64,000 bases of DNA from Streptomyces celluloflavus. Its GTDB lineage: Bacteria; Actinomycetota; Actinomycetes; Streptomycetales; Streptomycetaceae. The number at the start of each line of letters is the position of its first letter. The stretch's first letter is position 1. Made by a program: the position numbers and the translations under genes. The notes beneath the pieces were generated by a model. The model did no database searches and had not been told where the DNA came from. It saw nothing but the letters and a program-made list of their open reading frames with translations. Positions 55,024-63,328 of this stretch are shown here, one piece after another. The stretch lies in contig JOEL01000002.1 of NCBI GenBank assembly GCA_000720995.1, positions 1 through 64,000 of the forward strand. Direction: 5' to 3'.

Positions 55024-56615
55024 CCGGGACCACTCCGAGCGCACCGGCCGGTTCGGCGACGGTGGACGACGAGCCGCGCCCGGGGCGTTGGCTCGCCCTC
55101 GCCGTCCTCGTCCTCGCCGTGCTGCTGGTCGGCGTCGACGCCACGGTCCTCGGCCTCGCCACCCCCTTCCTCAGCGAGGACCTGCGCCCCTCCGGGACGC
55201 AGCTGCTGTGGATCGGCGACATCTACTCCTTCGTCATCGCCGGCCTGCTGGTCTCGATGGGCAGTCTCGGCGACCGGATCGGCCGGAAGAAACTGCTGCT
55301 GATCGGGTCCGTCGCGTTCGGCGGGATGTCGGTGCTGGCCGCGTACGCCACCAGCGCCGAGATGATGATCCTCGCCCGCGCCCTGCTCGGCGTGGCCGGT
55401 GCGACGCTGATGCCGTCCACCCTCGCCCTGATCCGCAACCTCTTCCACGACCCCCGGGAACGCAGTCTCGCCATCGGCATCTGGGGCGCGATGGCCTCGG
55501 CCGGCACCGCCGTCGGCCCGGTGCTCGGCGGCTTCCTGCTGGGCCACTTCTGGTGGGGCTCGGTCTTCCTGATCAACCTGCCGGTGATGGCGCTGCTGGT
55601 CGTCGTCGGCGCCAAGGTGATCCCGGAGTCCCGCAACCCCGATCCCGGCCCCTGGGACCTGCCGAGCGTGGGGCTCTCCCTGGTCGGCATCATCGGCGTC
55701 GTCTACGCCATCAAGGAAGCGGCGGTGCACGGCTTCCGCTGGCCCGTCCTGCTGGCCGCCGTCATCGGCGTGCTCGCGCTGGTCGTCTTCGTCCGCCGCC
55801 AGTACACCCTCGACTCGCCGCTGCTGAACATGAAGCTCTTCCACCACCGGGGCTTCTCCGGGGCGGTGCTGGCCGACCTGCTGACCATCCTGGGCCTGTC
55901 GGGGCTGGTCTTCTTCCTCTCCCAGTTCCTCCAGATGGTGCAGCTGCGCTCGCCGCTGAACGCCGGGCTCACCGAACTCCCGGCCGCGGTCGGCGCGATC
56001 GGCGCGGGCCTGGCCGCCGGATACGTCGCCCGCCGGCTCTCCGTACGGATCGTGGTGGCCGGCGGCCTCGCGGTCGTCGGGCTCGCGCTCGCCGGCTGCA
56101 TCGGCCTGCACGCCGACACCAGCACCGTCGAGTTGGGCGCCATCCTCTTCGTCGTCGGTGTCGGCGGCGGCTTCGCGTTCACCGTCACCGCCGATGTGAT
56201 CCTCTCCAGCGTGCCCAAGGACGAGGCGGGCGCCGCCTCCGCGGTCTCCGAGACGGCCTACGAACTGGGCGCCGCGCTCGGCATCGCCCTGCTCGGCACG
56301 ATCGTCACCGGCATCTACCGCGGCTTCGCGGCGCCGCCCGGGGTGCCCGCGGGCGCCGCCGACGCCGCCCGTGAATCGCTCGGCGGCGCCGTCGACACGG
56401 CCGCCACCCTCCCCACGGAGCAGGGCGCCGCACTTCTGAAGACCGCTCAGGACTCCTTCGTCAGCGGTCTGGACGTGGCGGCCGGGGTGGGCGCGGCGGT
56501 GCTGCTGGCCGCCGCGGCGGCCGCGTGGTTCCTGCTGCGCGGCCAGGAGCTGGGGCACAGCCCCGTGACGTCCGGCGCCACGTCCGCGTCCGGCGGCCCG
56601 GCCGAACACCCGTAA
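55020..56615 (+). CDS. MFS efflux transporter, DHA2 (EmrB/QacA) type
   Basis: A 531-residue transporter with 14 predicted helices. Motifs: VLLVGVDATVLGLATPFLSE (helix 1, with an Asp characteristic of drug:H+ antiporters), MGSLGDRIGRKKLLLIGSVA (loop 2-3) and ALGVAGATLMPSTLALIRN-like helix 5 motif with GIWGAMASAGTAVGPVLGG (motif C). It exports small hydrophobic or cationic compounds. Translated from the TetR stop, so co-expressed. A long C-terminal tail (about 20 residues, Ser/Pro/Gly) is cytoplasmic. Confidence 0.94.
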   Translation: MTGTTPSAPAGSATVDDEPRPGRWLALAVLVLAVLLVGVDATVLGLATPFLSEDLRPSGTQLLWIGDIYSFVIAGLLVSMGSLGDRIGRKKLLLIGSVAFGGMSVLAAYATSAEMMILARALLGVAGATLMPSTLALIRNLFHDPRERSLAIGIWGAMASAGTAVGPVLGGFLLGHFWWGSVFLINLPVMALLVVVGAKVIPESRNPDPGPWDLPSVGLSLVGIIGVVYAIKEAAVHGFRWPVLLAAVIGVLALVVFVRRQYTLDSPLLNMKLFHHRGFSGAVLADLLTILGLSGLVFFLSQFLQMVQLRSPLNAGLTELPAAVGAIGAGLAAGYVARRLSVRIVVAGGLAVVGLALAGCIGLHADTSTVELGAILFVVGVGGGFAFTVTADVILSSVPKDEAGAASAVSETAYELGAALGIALLGTIVTGIYRGFAAPPGVPAGAADAARESLGGAVDTAATLPTEQGAALLKTAQDSFVSGLDVAAGVGAAVLLAAAAAAWFLLRGQELGHSPVTSGATSASGGPAEHP

Positions 56616-56691
56616 CAGGGCGGCCCGTCGGGCGCACGCACGGTCGGCCCGACGCGCGAACGAGGGACAGTCACGGCCCGGAACGCCGGCT

Positions 56692-56750
56692 CGGGCGTGT
56701 CCGGTGGATCACTGCGGCGCGCACCCGCGATGATCCACGGGACACGCCCG
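56692..56750. terminator. Terminator of the TetR/MFS operon
   Basis: A 20-bp stem with one mismatch (56692-56711 with 56731-56750), nested inside a further 9-bp repeat GGGACAGTC (56664-56672) / GACTGTCCC (56756-56764). Confidence 0.8.
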
Positions 56751-56871
56751 GGGGCGACTGTCCCACGCCCGTTCACGCCCGGTACGCGCCCTGGTGGCCG
56801 GACGGCCCACGCGGCACGCTTGACTCTCCCGTCGTCCCCCCTCGGTCGGCCCCGCTCAGGAGAGTGACGCA

Positions 56872-58845
56872 GTGCGCGACATCGGAAGACGCTCCTTCTT
56901 CACCGCAGCGGGGGCCCTGGCCACCGCGAGTGCCATCGGCAGCGACGCCTACGCCACCGGCCACGCCCGTGACGCGGCGAGCGCCGACGAGTACGTGGAC
57001 GTCCAACTCCTCAACATCACCGACCTGCACGGCTATCTCCAGGCCGCGCCCGCCGCCAACTCCGTCATCCGGGGCGCGCACGGCAAGACCTACACCGTGG
57101 GCGGCGTCGCCTATATGGCCGCCCACCTGGAGCGCCTGAGAGCCGGCCGTCGCAACTCCCTCTTCTTCGCGCCCGGCGACCTGTTCTCGGGCTGGGAGTT
57201 CGACGCGGCCTCCTTCGCCGACGAGCCCACCATCGAAGTGCTCAACACCATGGGCCTGGACTTCGCCTCGGCCGGCAACCACGAGTTCGACAAGTCCGCG
57301 CGGTTCCTCACCTCGCATATGCAAAAGGGCGACGCCTACCCGGTGACCGGCCGGGACGGCTCCTTCCGGGACTCCACCGGCCGGCGCTTCCGCGGCGCCG
57401 ACTTCCCTTACTACAGCGCCAACATGGTGTGGGACGACGAACGCGGCGGGACCGTCCTGCCGCCGTACAACGTCGAGTACGTGGACGCCGGCCGCGGCCG
57501 CCGGCTGCCGATCGGCTTCATCCACCTCACCGCCCTCGGCACCGAGAACTTCCCCGGCTCCTACCAGCCCGGTCTGCGCACCCTGGACGAGATCGCCACC
57601 GCCAACCGCTGCGCCGCCGAACTCAAGGCCCGGGGCGTCAACGCGATCGTGCTGAGCATGCACGACGGCGCCGTCGCCGGCGGCGACTTCGAGAGCGGCA
57701 GCAACCCCTCGGGCCCCGCCTACGAGCTGGCGCTGCGGGTCTCACCGGACATCGACGCGATCGTCACCGGCCACTGGCACACCGCGTTCACCATGATGGT
57801 GCCGGACCCGGACGGGGTGCCGCGCCCGTTCGTCGAGGCCGGCTGCTACGGCCAGCTGATCAACGAGATCAACCTGCGGCTCGACCCCGACACCGGAGCG
57901 GTGGTCCGGGCCCTGACCACCTCCACCAACCACCCCAACACCCGGGACGTGACCCCCGACCGGGAGGTGCGGGCGATCACCGACTACTGGGCGGGCTACG
58001 GCGCCCGGCGCGCCGCCACCCCGATCGGCCGGCAGTCCGGTTCCTTCACCCGGCGCCGCAACGCCCTGGGGGAGAGCACCATGGGCAACCTCGTGGCGGA
58101 CTGGGCCCTGTGGGCGGGCAGACAGCCGCACGGCCCGATGGACGATCCGGGCGGCTACCGCAACATCCCCGCGGAACTGGCCGTCATCGCCGTCGCGCCG
58201 CGCGTCGGCCAGGCCATCATCGGCGGGGACCTGGTCCGTGACGAGGCGTCGGACGGCACGGTCACCTTCGGCCAGGCGTGGCATGCCGTCGGCTTCGGCG
58301 ACCCGATCATGACGGTCACCGTCACCGGCGCGCAGATCCACGACGCGCTGGAGGAGCAGTGGGCACCGGTCGCCGGCGGTCTGCTGGGCTTCGCGCCGCT
58401 GGCCGTCTCCGGCAACGTCCACTACACCTTCGACGCGGCGGGGCCGGTCGGCCGGCGCGTCAACCCCGATGCGGTGTTCGTCAACGGCACCGCACTCGAC
58501 CCGCGCCGCCGGTACCGCCTCGCCGCGCCCTCGTACACCCTCATCAACCAGGACGGCTACAGCGCCTTCGGCGGCTTCACCGAGCCGGTGCGGCACACCC
58601 GGGACTTCGAGAGTTTCGTCGAGTTCGTGCGCGGACGGCGGGAGCTGGCCCCCGCGCCGCTGAACCGGGTCTCGGCCGTGAACACCAAGCTGCCGGGTGC
58701 CCGGATCGGCACCGTCCCCGGATGGCATCAGCAGTCGAAGGCCGCCGCCGACGCAGTCCCCCGTCCCGAGGCGGCGCTGCGTTCGGCATCGGCCGCGGGC
58801 CTGCGGGGCCTGCGCGCCGCCGGCGGCTTCCGGGTGCCCTGCTGA
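56872..58845 (+). CDS. Tat-exported metallophosphoesterase / 5'-nucleotidase family protein
   Basis: A 657-residue exported phosphoesterase. Tat signal GRRSFFTAAGALATASAIG. Catalytic domain: LLNITDLHGYL, FFAPGDLFSG, SAGNHEFDKSARF, LSMHDGA and VTGHWHTAFT, the five metal-binding motifs of calcineurin-like enzymes. The 5'-nucleotidase C-terminal domain (about 390-560) includes the segment NALGESTMGNLVADWALWAG and YTLINQDGYSAFGGF. It likely scavenges phosphate or nucleosides outside the cell. GTG start with AGGAGAG upstream. A low-complexity tail follows residue 620. Confidence 0.92.
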   Translation: MRDIGRRSFFTAAGALATASAIGSDAYATGHARDAASADEYVDVQLLNITDLHGYLQAAPAANSVIRGAHGKTYTVGGVAYMAAHLERLRAGRRNSLFFAPGDLFSGWEFDAASFADEPTIEVLNTMGLDFASAGNHEFDKSARFLTSHMQKGDAYPVTGRDGSFRDSTGRRFRGADFPYYSANMVWDDERGGTVLPPYNVEYVDAGRGRRLPIGFIHLTALGTENFPGSYQPGLRTLDEIATANRCAAELKARGVNAIVLSMHDGAVAGGDFESGSNPSGPAYELALRVSPDIDAIVTGHWHTAFTMMVPDPDGVPRPFVEAGCYGQLINEINLRLDPDTGAVVRALTTSTNHPNTRDVTPDREVRAITDYWAGYGARRAATPIGRQSGSFTRRRNALGESTMGNLVADWALWAGRQPHGPMDDPGGYRNIPAELAVIAVAPRVGQAIIGGDLVRDEASDGTVTFGQAWHAVGFGDPIMTVTVTGAQIHDALEEQWAPVAGGLLGFAPLAVSGNVHYTFDAAGPVGRRVNPDAVFVNGTALDPRRRYRLAAPSYTLINQDGYSAFGGFTEPVRHTRDFESFVEFVRGRRELAPAPLNRVSAVNTKLPGARIGTVPGWHQQSKAAADAVPRPEAALRSASAAGLRGLRAAGGFRVPC

Positions 58846-58891
58846 GACCCGCCCGCCCCGGCCGGTCCTGACCAGCCGCTCCGCGCAACGC

Positions 58892-58922
58892 AAGGGGCCC
58901 CGTCCGACGGACGGGGCCCCTT
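58892..58922. terminator. Bidirectional terminator between convergent genes
   Basis: A perfect 14-bp stem (58892-58905 with 58909-58922), 3-base loop GAC, flanked by AA/TT, between the phosphoesterase and PlsC genes. Confidence 0.9.
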
Positions 58923-58936
58923 GGCATGCGGTCGGG

Positions 58937-59605
58937 TCAGGCGGCCCTGGCCTTGGTGGCGTAGATGTCGACGTACTCCTGGCCGGACAGCTCCATGACG
59001 TCGCTCATCACCTCGTCGGTGACGGCCCGCAGGACATAGCGGTCGCGGTCCATGCCCTCGTAGCGGGAGAAGTCCAGCGGCTCGCCGAAACGCACCGTCA
59101 CCGGGGCGATGTGCGGCCGGCCCTTGCCGCCGGGCTGCACCTTGTCGGTGCCGACCATCGCGAACGGCACGACGGGCGCGCCGGTCATCAGGGTGAGCCG
59201 GGCGACGCCGGTACGGCCGCGGTAGAGGCGGCCGTCGGGGGAGCGGGTGCCCTCCGGGTAGATGCCGAAAACGCCGCCCTCGTCCAGGACGCGGCGGCCG
59301 GTCATCAGCGCCGCGGCACCGCCCCGGCCGCCGTCGCGGTCCACCGGGATCATGCCGGAGCTGGTGAAGAACCAGGCCATCAGGCGGCCCTTGACGCCCT
59401 TTCCGGTGACGTACTCGTCCTTGCCGATGAAGTACACCGGGCGCTTGACCAGCAGGCTCAGGAACAGCGAGTCGATGAACGTGACGTGGTTGCCGGCCAG
59501 GATCACCGGTCCGCTGCCCGGAATGCGCTCCATGCCCTCGACCTTCGGGCGGAACAGGACACGCATGACCAATCCGAGAATCGCCTTCAGCAGAATGCGG
59601 GACAA
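58937..59605 (-). CDS. plsC: 1-acyl-sn-glycerol-3-phosphate acyltransferase (PlsC family)
   Basis: A 222-residue acyltransferase of phospholipid synthesis. Motif I NHVTFID (H-x4-D), motif III FGIYPEGTRSPDG, motif IV VVPFAMVGTDKV; a single N-terminal hydrophobic helix (LLKAILGLVMRVLF) holds it to the membrane. The start is TTG 59605, six bases after GGAGG; no ATG or GTG in this frame has a comparable site, and the open frame further upstream is antisense to intergenic DNA. Streptomyces carry several such paralogues. Confidence 0.92.
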   Translation of the reverse strand: MSRILLKAILGLVMRVLFRPKVEGMERIPGSGPVILAGNHVTFIDSLFLSLLVKRPVYFIGKDEYVTGKGVKGRLMAWFFTSSGMIPVDRDGGRGGAAALMTGRRVLDEGGVFGIYPEGTRSPDGRLYRGRTGVARLTLMTGAPVVPFAMVGTDKVQPGGKGRPHIAPVTVRFGEPLDFSRYEGMDRDRYVLRAVTDEVMSDVMELSGQEYVDIYATKARAA

Positions 59606-59811
59606 CGGGTCCTCCGGGTGGTGACTGGTCGACGGCAGGGAACAGGGAACGCGGGGCGGTGCAGCCCAGGACGATACTCGCGAGTCACCTCCACTCGCAC
59701 ACCGGGTGCACGGGACCGATACGCAGAGTTGACGCGTGTTGGCCCCATGTTCCCCCGGGCGTCGCCGGGTGTCTCCCCGACGGGGCCCGCCCGTGCTTAC
59801 GATCGGCCCGT

Positions 59812-59837
59812 CCGCACCTGTCGATTGACAGGTGCGG
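59812..59837 (+). promoter_or_regulatory. Inverted repeat around TTGACA upstream of the glycerophosphodiesterase
   Basis: CCGCACCTGTC (59812-59822) and GACAGGTGCGG (59827-59837), an 11-bp perfect inverted repeat with a 4-base spacer that contains the -35-like TTGACA (59825-59830), 47 bp before the start codon. A weak CGGATG (59848-59853) is 17 bases downstream. A probable regulator site, for which phosphate control is one guess. Confidence 0.55.
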
Positions 59838-59884
59838 GACATCCGGACGGATGCGGACGGACCATCGGAGCGAGGAGCGTGGGC

Positions 59885-61021
59885 ATGCAGAAGCGGGAGC
59901 AGCCGGGACGGCGGACGGTGCTGGGGGCCGCGGCCCTCGGCGCGGGAGCGGCGGTACTGGGCGGTGCCGGGCAGGCGAGCGCCCGCGAACGCGGCGGCGC
60001 CGGCCACGGGCTGCCGGTCCCGCTGATCATCGGCCACCGCGGTGCCAGCGGCTACCGGCCCGAGCACACGTTCGGCTCCTACCAACTCGCCCTCGACATG
60101 GGCGCGGACGTCATCGAGCAGGACCTCGTGCCCACCAAGGACGGCCATCTCCTGTGCCGTCACGAGAACGACATCACCGCCACCACCGATGTCTCCGCGC
60201 ACCCGGAATTCGCGGACCGCAAGACCACCAAGACCATCGACGGGCAGCAGCTCACCGGCTGGTTCACCGAGGACTTCACGCTCGCCGAGATCAAGACGCT
60301 GCGCGCGAAGGAGCGGATACCGGGCAACCGGCAGCACAACACCCTCTACGACGGCCGGTGGGAGGTGCCCACCTTCGACGAGGTCCTCCGATGGGCCGAC
60401 CGGGAGGGCCGCAAGCGGGGCCGCCCGGTCTGGCTGCACATCGAGACCAAGCACCCCACCTACTTCCGCAAGCTGGGACTGGGCCTGGAGGAGCGGATCG
60501 CCAAGGCGCTGCGCGCGTACGGCCGGCACCGGAAGAACTCGCCCAACTTCCTCCAGTCGTTCGAGCCCGGCAGCATCCAGCGGCTGGGCCGGCTGGTCGA
60601 CTGCCCCAAGGTCGTGCTGCTCTCCACCCTCACCAGCCGGCCCTGGGACTTCGTCGAGGCCGGTGACCCGCGCACGGTCGCCGATCTGGTCACGCCCCGG
60701 GGCCTGCGGTGGATCGCCGGATTCGCCGAGGGCATCGGCCCGGACCTGACCGTGATCATCCCGCGGGACAAGGACAACAAGCTCGGCAAGCCCACCCGGG
60801 TCGTCAAGGACGCGCACGCCGCCGGGCTCGTGCTCCACCCGTACACGGTCCGCAACGAGAACACCTTCCTGCCGGCCGACCACCGCCGCGGCACCGACCC
60901 GAACGCCTACGGCGACGCGTTCGGTGTCTTCCGGGCGTATCTCGCCACCGGGATCGACGGCCTGTTCTCCGACAACCCCGACACGGCGCTGCTGGCCGCC
61001 GCGGAGTTCCGCAAGCGCTGA
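59885..61021 (+). CDS. Tat-exported glycerophosphodiester phosphodiesterase
   Basis: A 378-residue secreted enzyme that releases glycerol 3-phosphate from deacylated phospholipids. Tat signal GRRTVLGAAALGAGAAVLGG. Catalytic motifs: IIGHRGASGYRPEHT (His, Arg, Glu), VIEQDLVPTKDGHLLCRHEN, LHIETKHPTYF and GIDGLFSDNPDTAL at the end, as in the GlpQ family; full length. ATG 59885 is set by GAGGAG 7 bases upstream (GTG 59879 is too close). The homologue in this place in S. coelicolor is glpQ1 as I recall, which is phosphate-controlled. Confidence 0.94.
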   Translation: MQKREQPGRRTVLGAAALGAGAAVLGGAGQASARERGGAGHGLPVPLIIGHRGASGYRPEHTFGSYQLALDMGADVIEQDLVPTKDGHLLCRHENDITATTDVSAHPEFADRKTTKTIDGQQLTGWFTEDFTLAEIKTLRAKERIPGNRQHNTLYDGRWEVPTFDEVLRWADREGRKRGRPVWLHIETKHPTYFRKLGLGLEERIAKALRAYGRHRKNSPNFLQSFEPGSIQRLGRLVDCPKVVLLSTLTSRPWDFVEAGDPRTVADLVTPRGLRWIAGFAEGIGPDLTVIIPRDKDNKLGKPTRVVKDAHAAGLVLHPYTVRNENTFLPADHRRGTDPNAYGDAFGVFRAYLATGIDGLFSDNPDTALLAAAEFRKR

Positions 61022-61026
61022 CGGAC

Positions 61027-61057
61027 CGGGGCGGGCGGTTCGGGGCCGCCCGCCCCG
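61027..61057 (+). terminator. Glycerophosphodiesterase terminator
   Basis: A perfect 12-bp stem (61027-61038 with 61046-61057) and 7-base loop, 6 bp after the stop codon. The following 287 bp (to 61344) hold no gene that I can support. Confidence 0.85.
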
Positions 61058-61344
61058 CCGGAATCTCATCTGAGTTGGGAATGTCACAGAGGAGCTTGGG
61101 GCCGGTCTGTTCCTGTTGTCCGTAATGCCTGCGCAGAATGCTCGCGGCCGAGGTTGCCGCCGCGGAAATCCGGGGACTCCGGAAGGAGCAGTGTCAGCCA
61201 GGCCAGGACGGCGGCGTGCCGCGCACGGCGCCGCCGGTCAGGGCAGAAACACTCCGGGCGTTCCCCGGCTCTTCGGGGGTGTCCCGGAGAACGGAACCCT
61301 CAGCGCGCCCGGATCCGCGACCCGAATAGGGGAGGCATACGCGC

Positions 61345-61848
61345 ATGGGCACCAGCGTGACCATCTCTGCGGCTACCGACCAGGACGCCGAGCAGATCCT
61401 CAAACTCCAGTACCTCTGTTATCAGCCGGAGGCCGCGCGGTACGACGACTACGGCATCGAGCCGCTCACCCAGAGCCTGGCCGCCCTCCGGGCCGAACTG
61501 GGCGGCGGCTGTGTGCTGGTCGCCCGGCTCGGCGCGGAGGTGGTCGGATCGGTGCGCGGCACGGTCGACGCGACAGGCACCGCGAAAATAGCCAAACTCA
61601 TCGTGCACCCGCGGCTGCAACGGCACGGCCTCGGCGGCCGGCTGCTCGCCGCGGTCGAGCAGCGGCTCGCCGCCGAGCGGTCCGCCAAGCGCTACCGCCT
61701 GCTGACCGGGCAGCGCAGCGAGGGCGATCTGCGGCTGTACCGCAGCCACGGCTACGCACCGGTCGGCACCGAACAGCCCACCCGCAGACTCGGCCTGACC
61801 ACACTGGAGAAGCCGGTGGCAGCCGAGGCGTACGCCGCCGGAGCCTGA
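61345..61848 (+). CDS. GNAT-family N-acetyltransferase
   Basis: A 167-residue GNAT protein: TISAATDQDAEQILKLQYLC at the N-terminus, EVVGSVRGTVDATGTAKIAK, then LIVHPRLQRHGLGGRLLAAV with the acetyl-CoA loop, and LYRSHGYAPVGTEQP before the end. Typical length, substrate unknown. ATG start with GGGGAGG upstream. Convergent with the two membrane-protein genes across a strong hairpin. Confidence 0.9.
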   Translation: MGTSVTISAATDQDAEQILKLQYLCYQPEAARYDDYGIEPLTQSLAALRAELGGGCVLVARLGAEVVGSVRGTVDATGTAKIAKLIVHPRLQRHGLGGRLLAAVEQRLAAERSAKRYRLLTGQRSEGDLRLYRSHGYAPVGTEQPTRRLGLTTLEKPVAAEAYAAGA

Positions 61849-61857
61849 CGGCACCGT

Positions 61858-61892
61858 GGTGCCGGGCCCGTGGCACTCGGGGGCCCGGCACC
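61858..61892. terminator. Bidirectional terminator between convergent genes
   Basis: A perfect 12-bp stem GGTGCCGGGCCC (61858-61869) with GGGCCCGGCACC (61881-61892), 11-base loop, between the GNAT gene and the minus-strand membrane-protein gene. Confidence 0.85.
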
Positions 61893-61903
61893 GCCGGCCG
61901 GCG

Positions 61904-62350
61904 TCACGCCCGCCGGGACCGGCGCAGCCAGATCAGCCCGGTGACGGGCAGGATGACCGGGATGAAGAGGTAGCCCATCCCGTAGTCCGACCAGACGGTG
62001 GCGTCGGGGAAGGCGGCGGGGTCCACGAGCGTCCAGGTGCCGATGCCCAGCACCCCGAGCAGCTCCAGCGCGCAGCAGCCGAGCGCGGCCCGGCGGGCGC
62101 CCTCACCGCCGCGCACCAGCGAGAAGGTGATGAAGCCGTAGACGACCGCGGAGAGCGCCGAGAGGCTGTAGGCCAGCGGGGCCCGGTCGAACTGGGCGAT
62201 CAGCTGGTAGAGGGAGCGGGACGCGGCGGCGACGGTGAAGACGCCGTAGAGGGTGACCAGCAGCCGTCCCGGGCCGGTGCCCAGGGAACGCTTCGCCGGG
62301 TCGGCGCCCGCGGTGCCGTCGGTCGTGGTGTCCGTCGTGGTCTCAGGCAC
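61904..62350 (-). CDS. Small four-helix membrane protein A
   Basis: A 148-residue membrane protein: a polar Thr/Asp-rich start (PETTTDTTTDGTAGADP), then helices such as LLVTLYGVFTVAAASRSLYQ, SLSALSAVVYGFITFSLV, ALELLGVLGIGTWTLV and MGYLFIPVILPVTGLIWLRR. Function unknown; conserved upstream of metN in Streptomyces as far as I recall. GTG 62350 with GGAGG at good spacing; it overlaps the preceding gene by 8 bp, so translation is coupled. Possibly a subunit of a two-component membrane complex with protein B. Confidence 0.85.
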   Translation of the reverse strand: MPETTTDTTTDGTAGADPAKRSLGTGPGRLLVTLYGVFTVAAASRSLYQLIAQFDRAPLAYSLSALSAVVYGFITFSLVRGGEGARRAALGCCALELLGVLGIGTWTLVDPAAFPDATVWSDYGMGYLFIPVILPVTGLIWLRRSRRA

Positions 62351-62711
62351 TGCCGCCTCCCCAGATGTCGAACAGTCGCACTTCCAGCACCGCCAGCACC
62401 ACGGCACCCGCCGCGACGGTGGCCGAACCCCACCGGGTGCGCTCCGAGAGCGACAGGAAACCGGTCGCGGGAACGCAGGCGGCCGCCCCGAGCAGATACG
62501 ACACGAAGATCGCGGTGCCCTTGTCCGGCGACTGCCCGCGCGCCAACTGCACGATGCCGATGACCAGTTGGACGACGGCGAGCAGGGACACCACGGCCAT
62601 GCCGATGAAGTGCCAGTCCTTGGTCGGCTGGTCGCGGTACGCGGCGAAACCGCACCAGGCGGCCAGCGCGAGAGCGGTCACGCCGACCACGAGCGTCAGC
62701 GCGTCGATCAC
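62343..62711 (-). CDS. Small four-helix membrane protein B
   Basis: A 122-residue membrane protein: MIDALTLVVGVTALALAAWC, MAVVSLLAVVQLVIGIVQLA, FVSYLLGAAACVPATGFLSL and SATVAAGAVVLAVLEVRLFD are its helices. The GTG at 62711 has GGAGG five to six bases upstream and begins right at the first helix. First gene of a two-gene operon with protein A, divergent from the metN leader. No function is known. Confidence 0.85.
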   Translation of the reverse strand: MIDALTLVVGVTALALAAWCGFAAYRDQPTKDWHFIGMAVVSLLAVVQLVIGIVQLARGQSPDKGTAIFVSYLLGAAACVPATGFLSLSERTRWGSATVAAGAVVLAVLEVRLFDIWGGGSA

Positions 62712-63036
62712 CGGGACCTCCGCGCGACGCGGCGGCACACCGTGGGGTTGTGGGGCATGAGGCGACTCTAAACGGCCCGCGCACGGCGCCCGCGTCCGGC
62801 CCCGCCGAGGCGTCCGCCGCCCCCGTCGGCCGTGGCGTTGACCACAGCGGGGCGGGCGGGCCACCCGCCCGCCCTACCGCGCCCGGCCACCCGGTCCGCG
62901 ACATCCGCGCAGGCCAGCGACCGGATCCGGCCGGACCGGCGGCGCGGACCGGGCCGCTGTCCAAGGGCCGGGCGGGCCTGTCCGTCATACGGACGGGCTT
63001 GTTCGGCGCTCACCCCCGTCTGGTTTACTTGCCGAC

Positions 63037-63123
63037 ATGACCACGACGAGCAGCCGCACCCTTGCGACCGAGGCGACCACGACGCCCGGTGCTCGTTGCA
63101 TGTGTCGAATGTGTGACCGCTGA
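63037..63123 (+). CDS. 28-residue Cys/Met-rich leader peptide upstream of metN
   Basis: A small reading frame ATG 63037 to TGA 63121-63123: MTTTSSRTLATEATTTPGAR followed by CMCRMCDR. Three Cys and two Met codons sit within six codons of each other just before the stop, far above chance in this genome. TTTACT (63024-63029) lies 7 bases before the ATG and there is no ribosome site, so it is probably leaderless. The layout resembles the Cys-rich leaderless leader peptides known from actinobacteria that stall ribosomes when cysteine is short; here the controlled operon would be methionine uptake. It is followed by 205 bases that can form alternative hairpins. Confidence 0.75.
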   Translation: MTTTSSRTLATEATTTPGARCMCRMCDR

Positions 63124-63328
63124 GGGCCCCCGCCTGAGCCTCGCGCCCCGAAGCGAGACCCATCGCCCCATGCCGTATGTCCGTCCGCCATGACAGACCC
63201 GGTAGCCCCGCGTCACCGGAACCCGAAGCCGGGCCCTTCGCCCTCCGGGTTCCCCCCTGCCGCACTCGCAAGAATGCCCCGTGCCCGGTGGGCGAGCCAC
63301 CGAGCACTCGACAGTGACGGAATTCCCT
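63124..63328 (+). promoter_or_regulatory. metN leader RNA with possible attenuator hairpins
   Basis: Untranslated stretch between leader peptide and metN. GGAACCCG (63218-63225) pairs with CGGGTTCC (63246-63253). CTCGC occurs at 63140 and 63265 and GCGAG at 63153 and 63292, so these can pair in mutually exclusive ways, as in an attenuator. No SAM-riboswitch core was recognised. Confidence 0.45.

Noticed and set aside
63124-63328. SAM riboswitch upstream of metN
   Set aside because: I could not match the conserved core or pseudoknot of SAM-I, SAM-II or SAM-IV classes; the Cys/Met leader peptide explains the region better.
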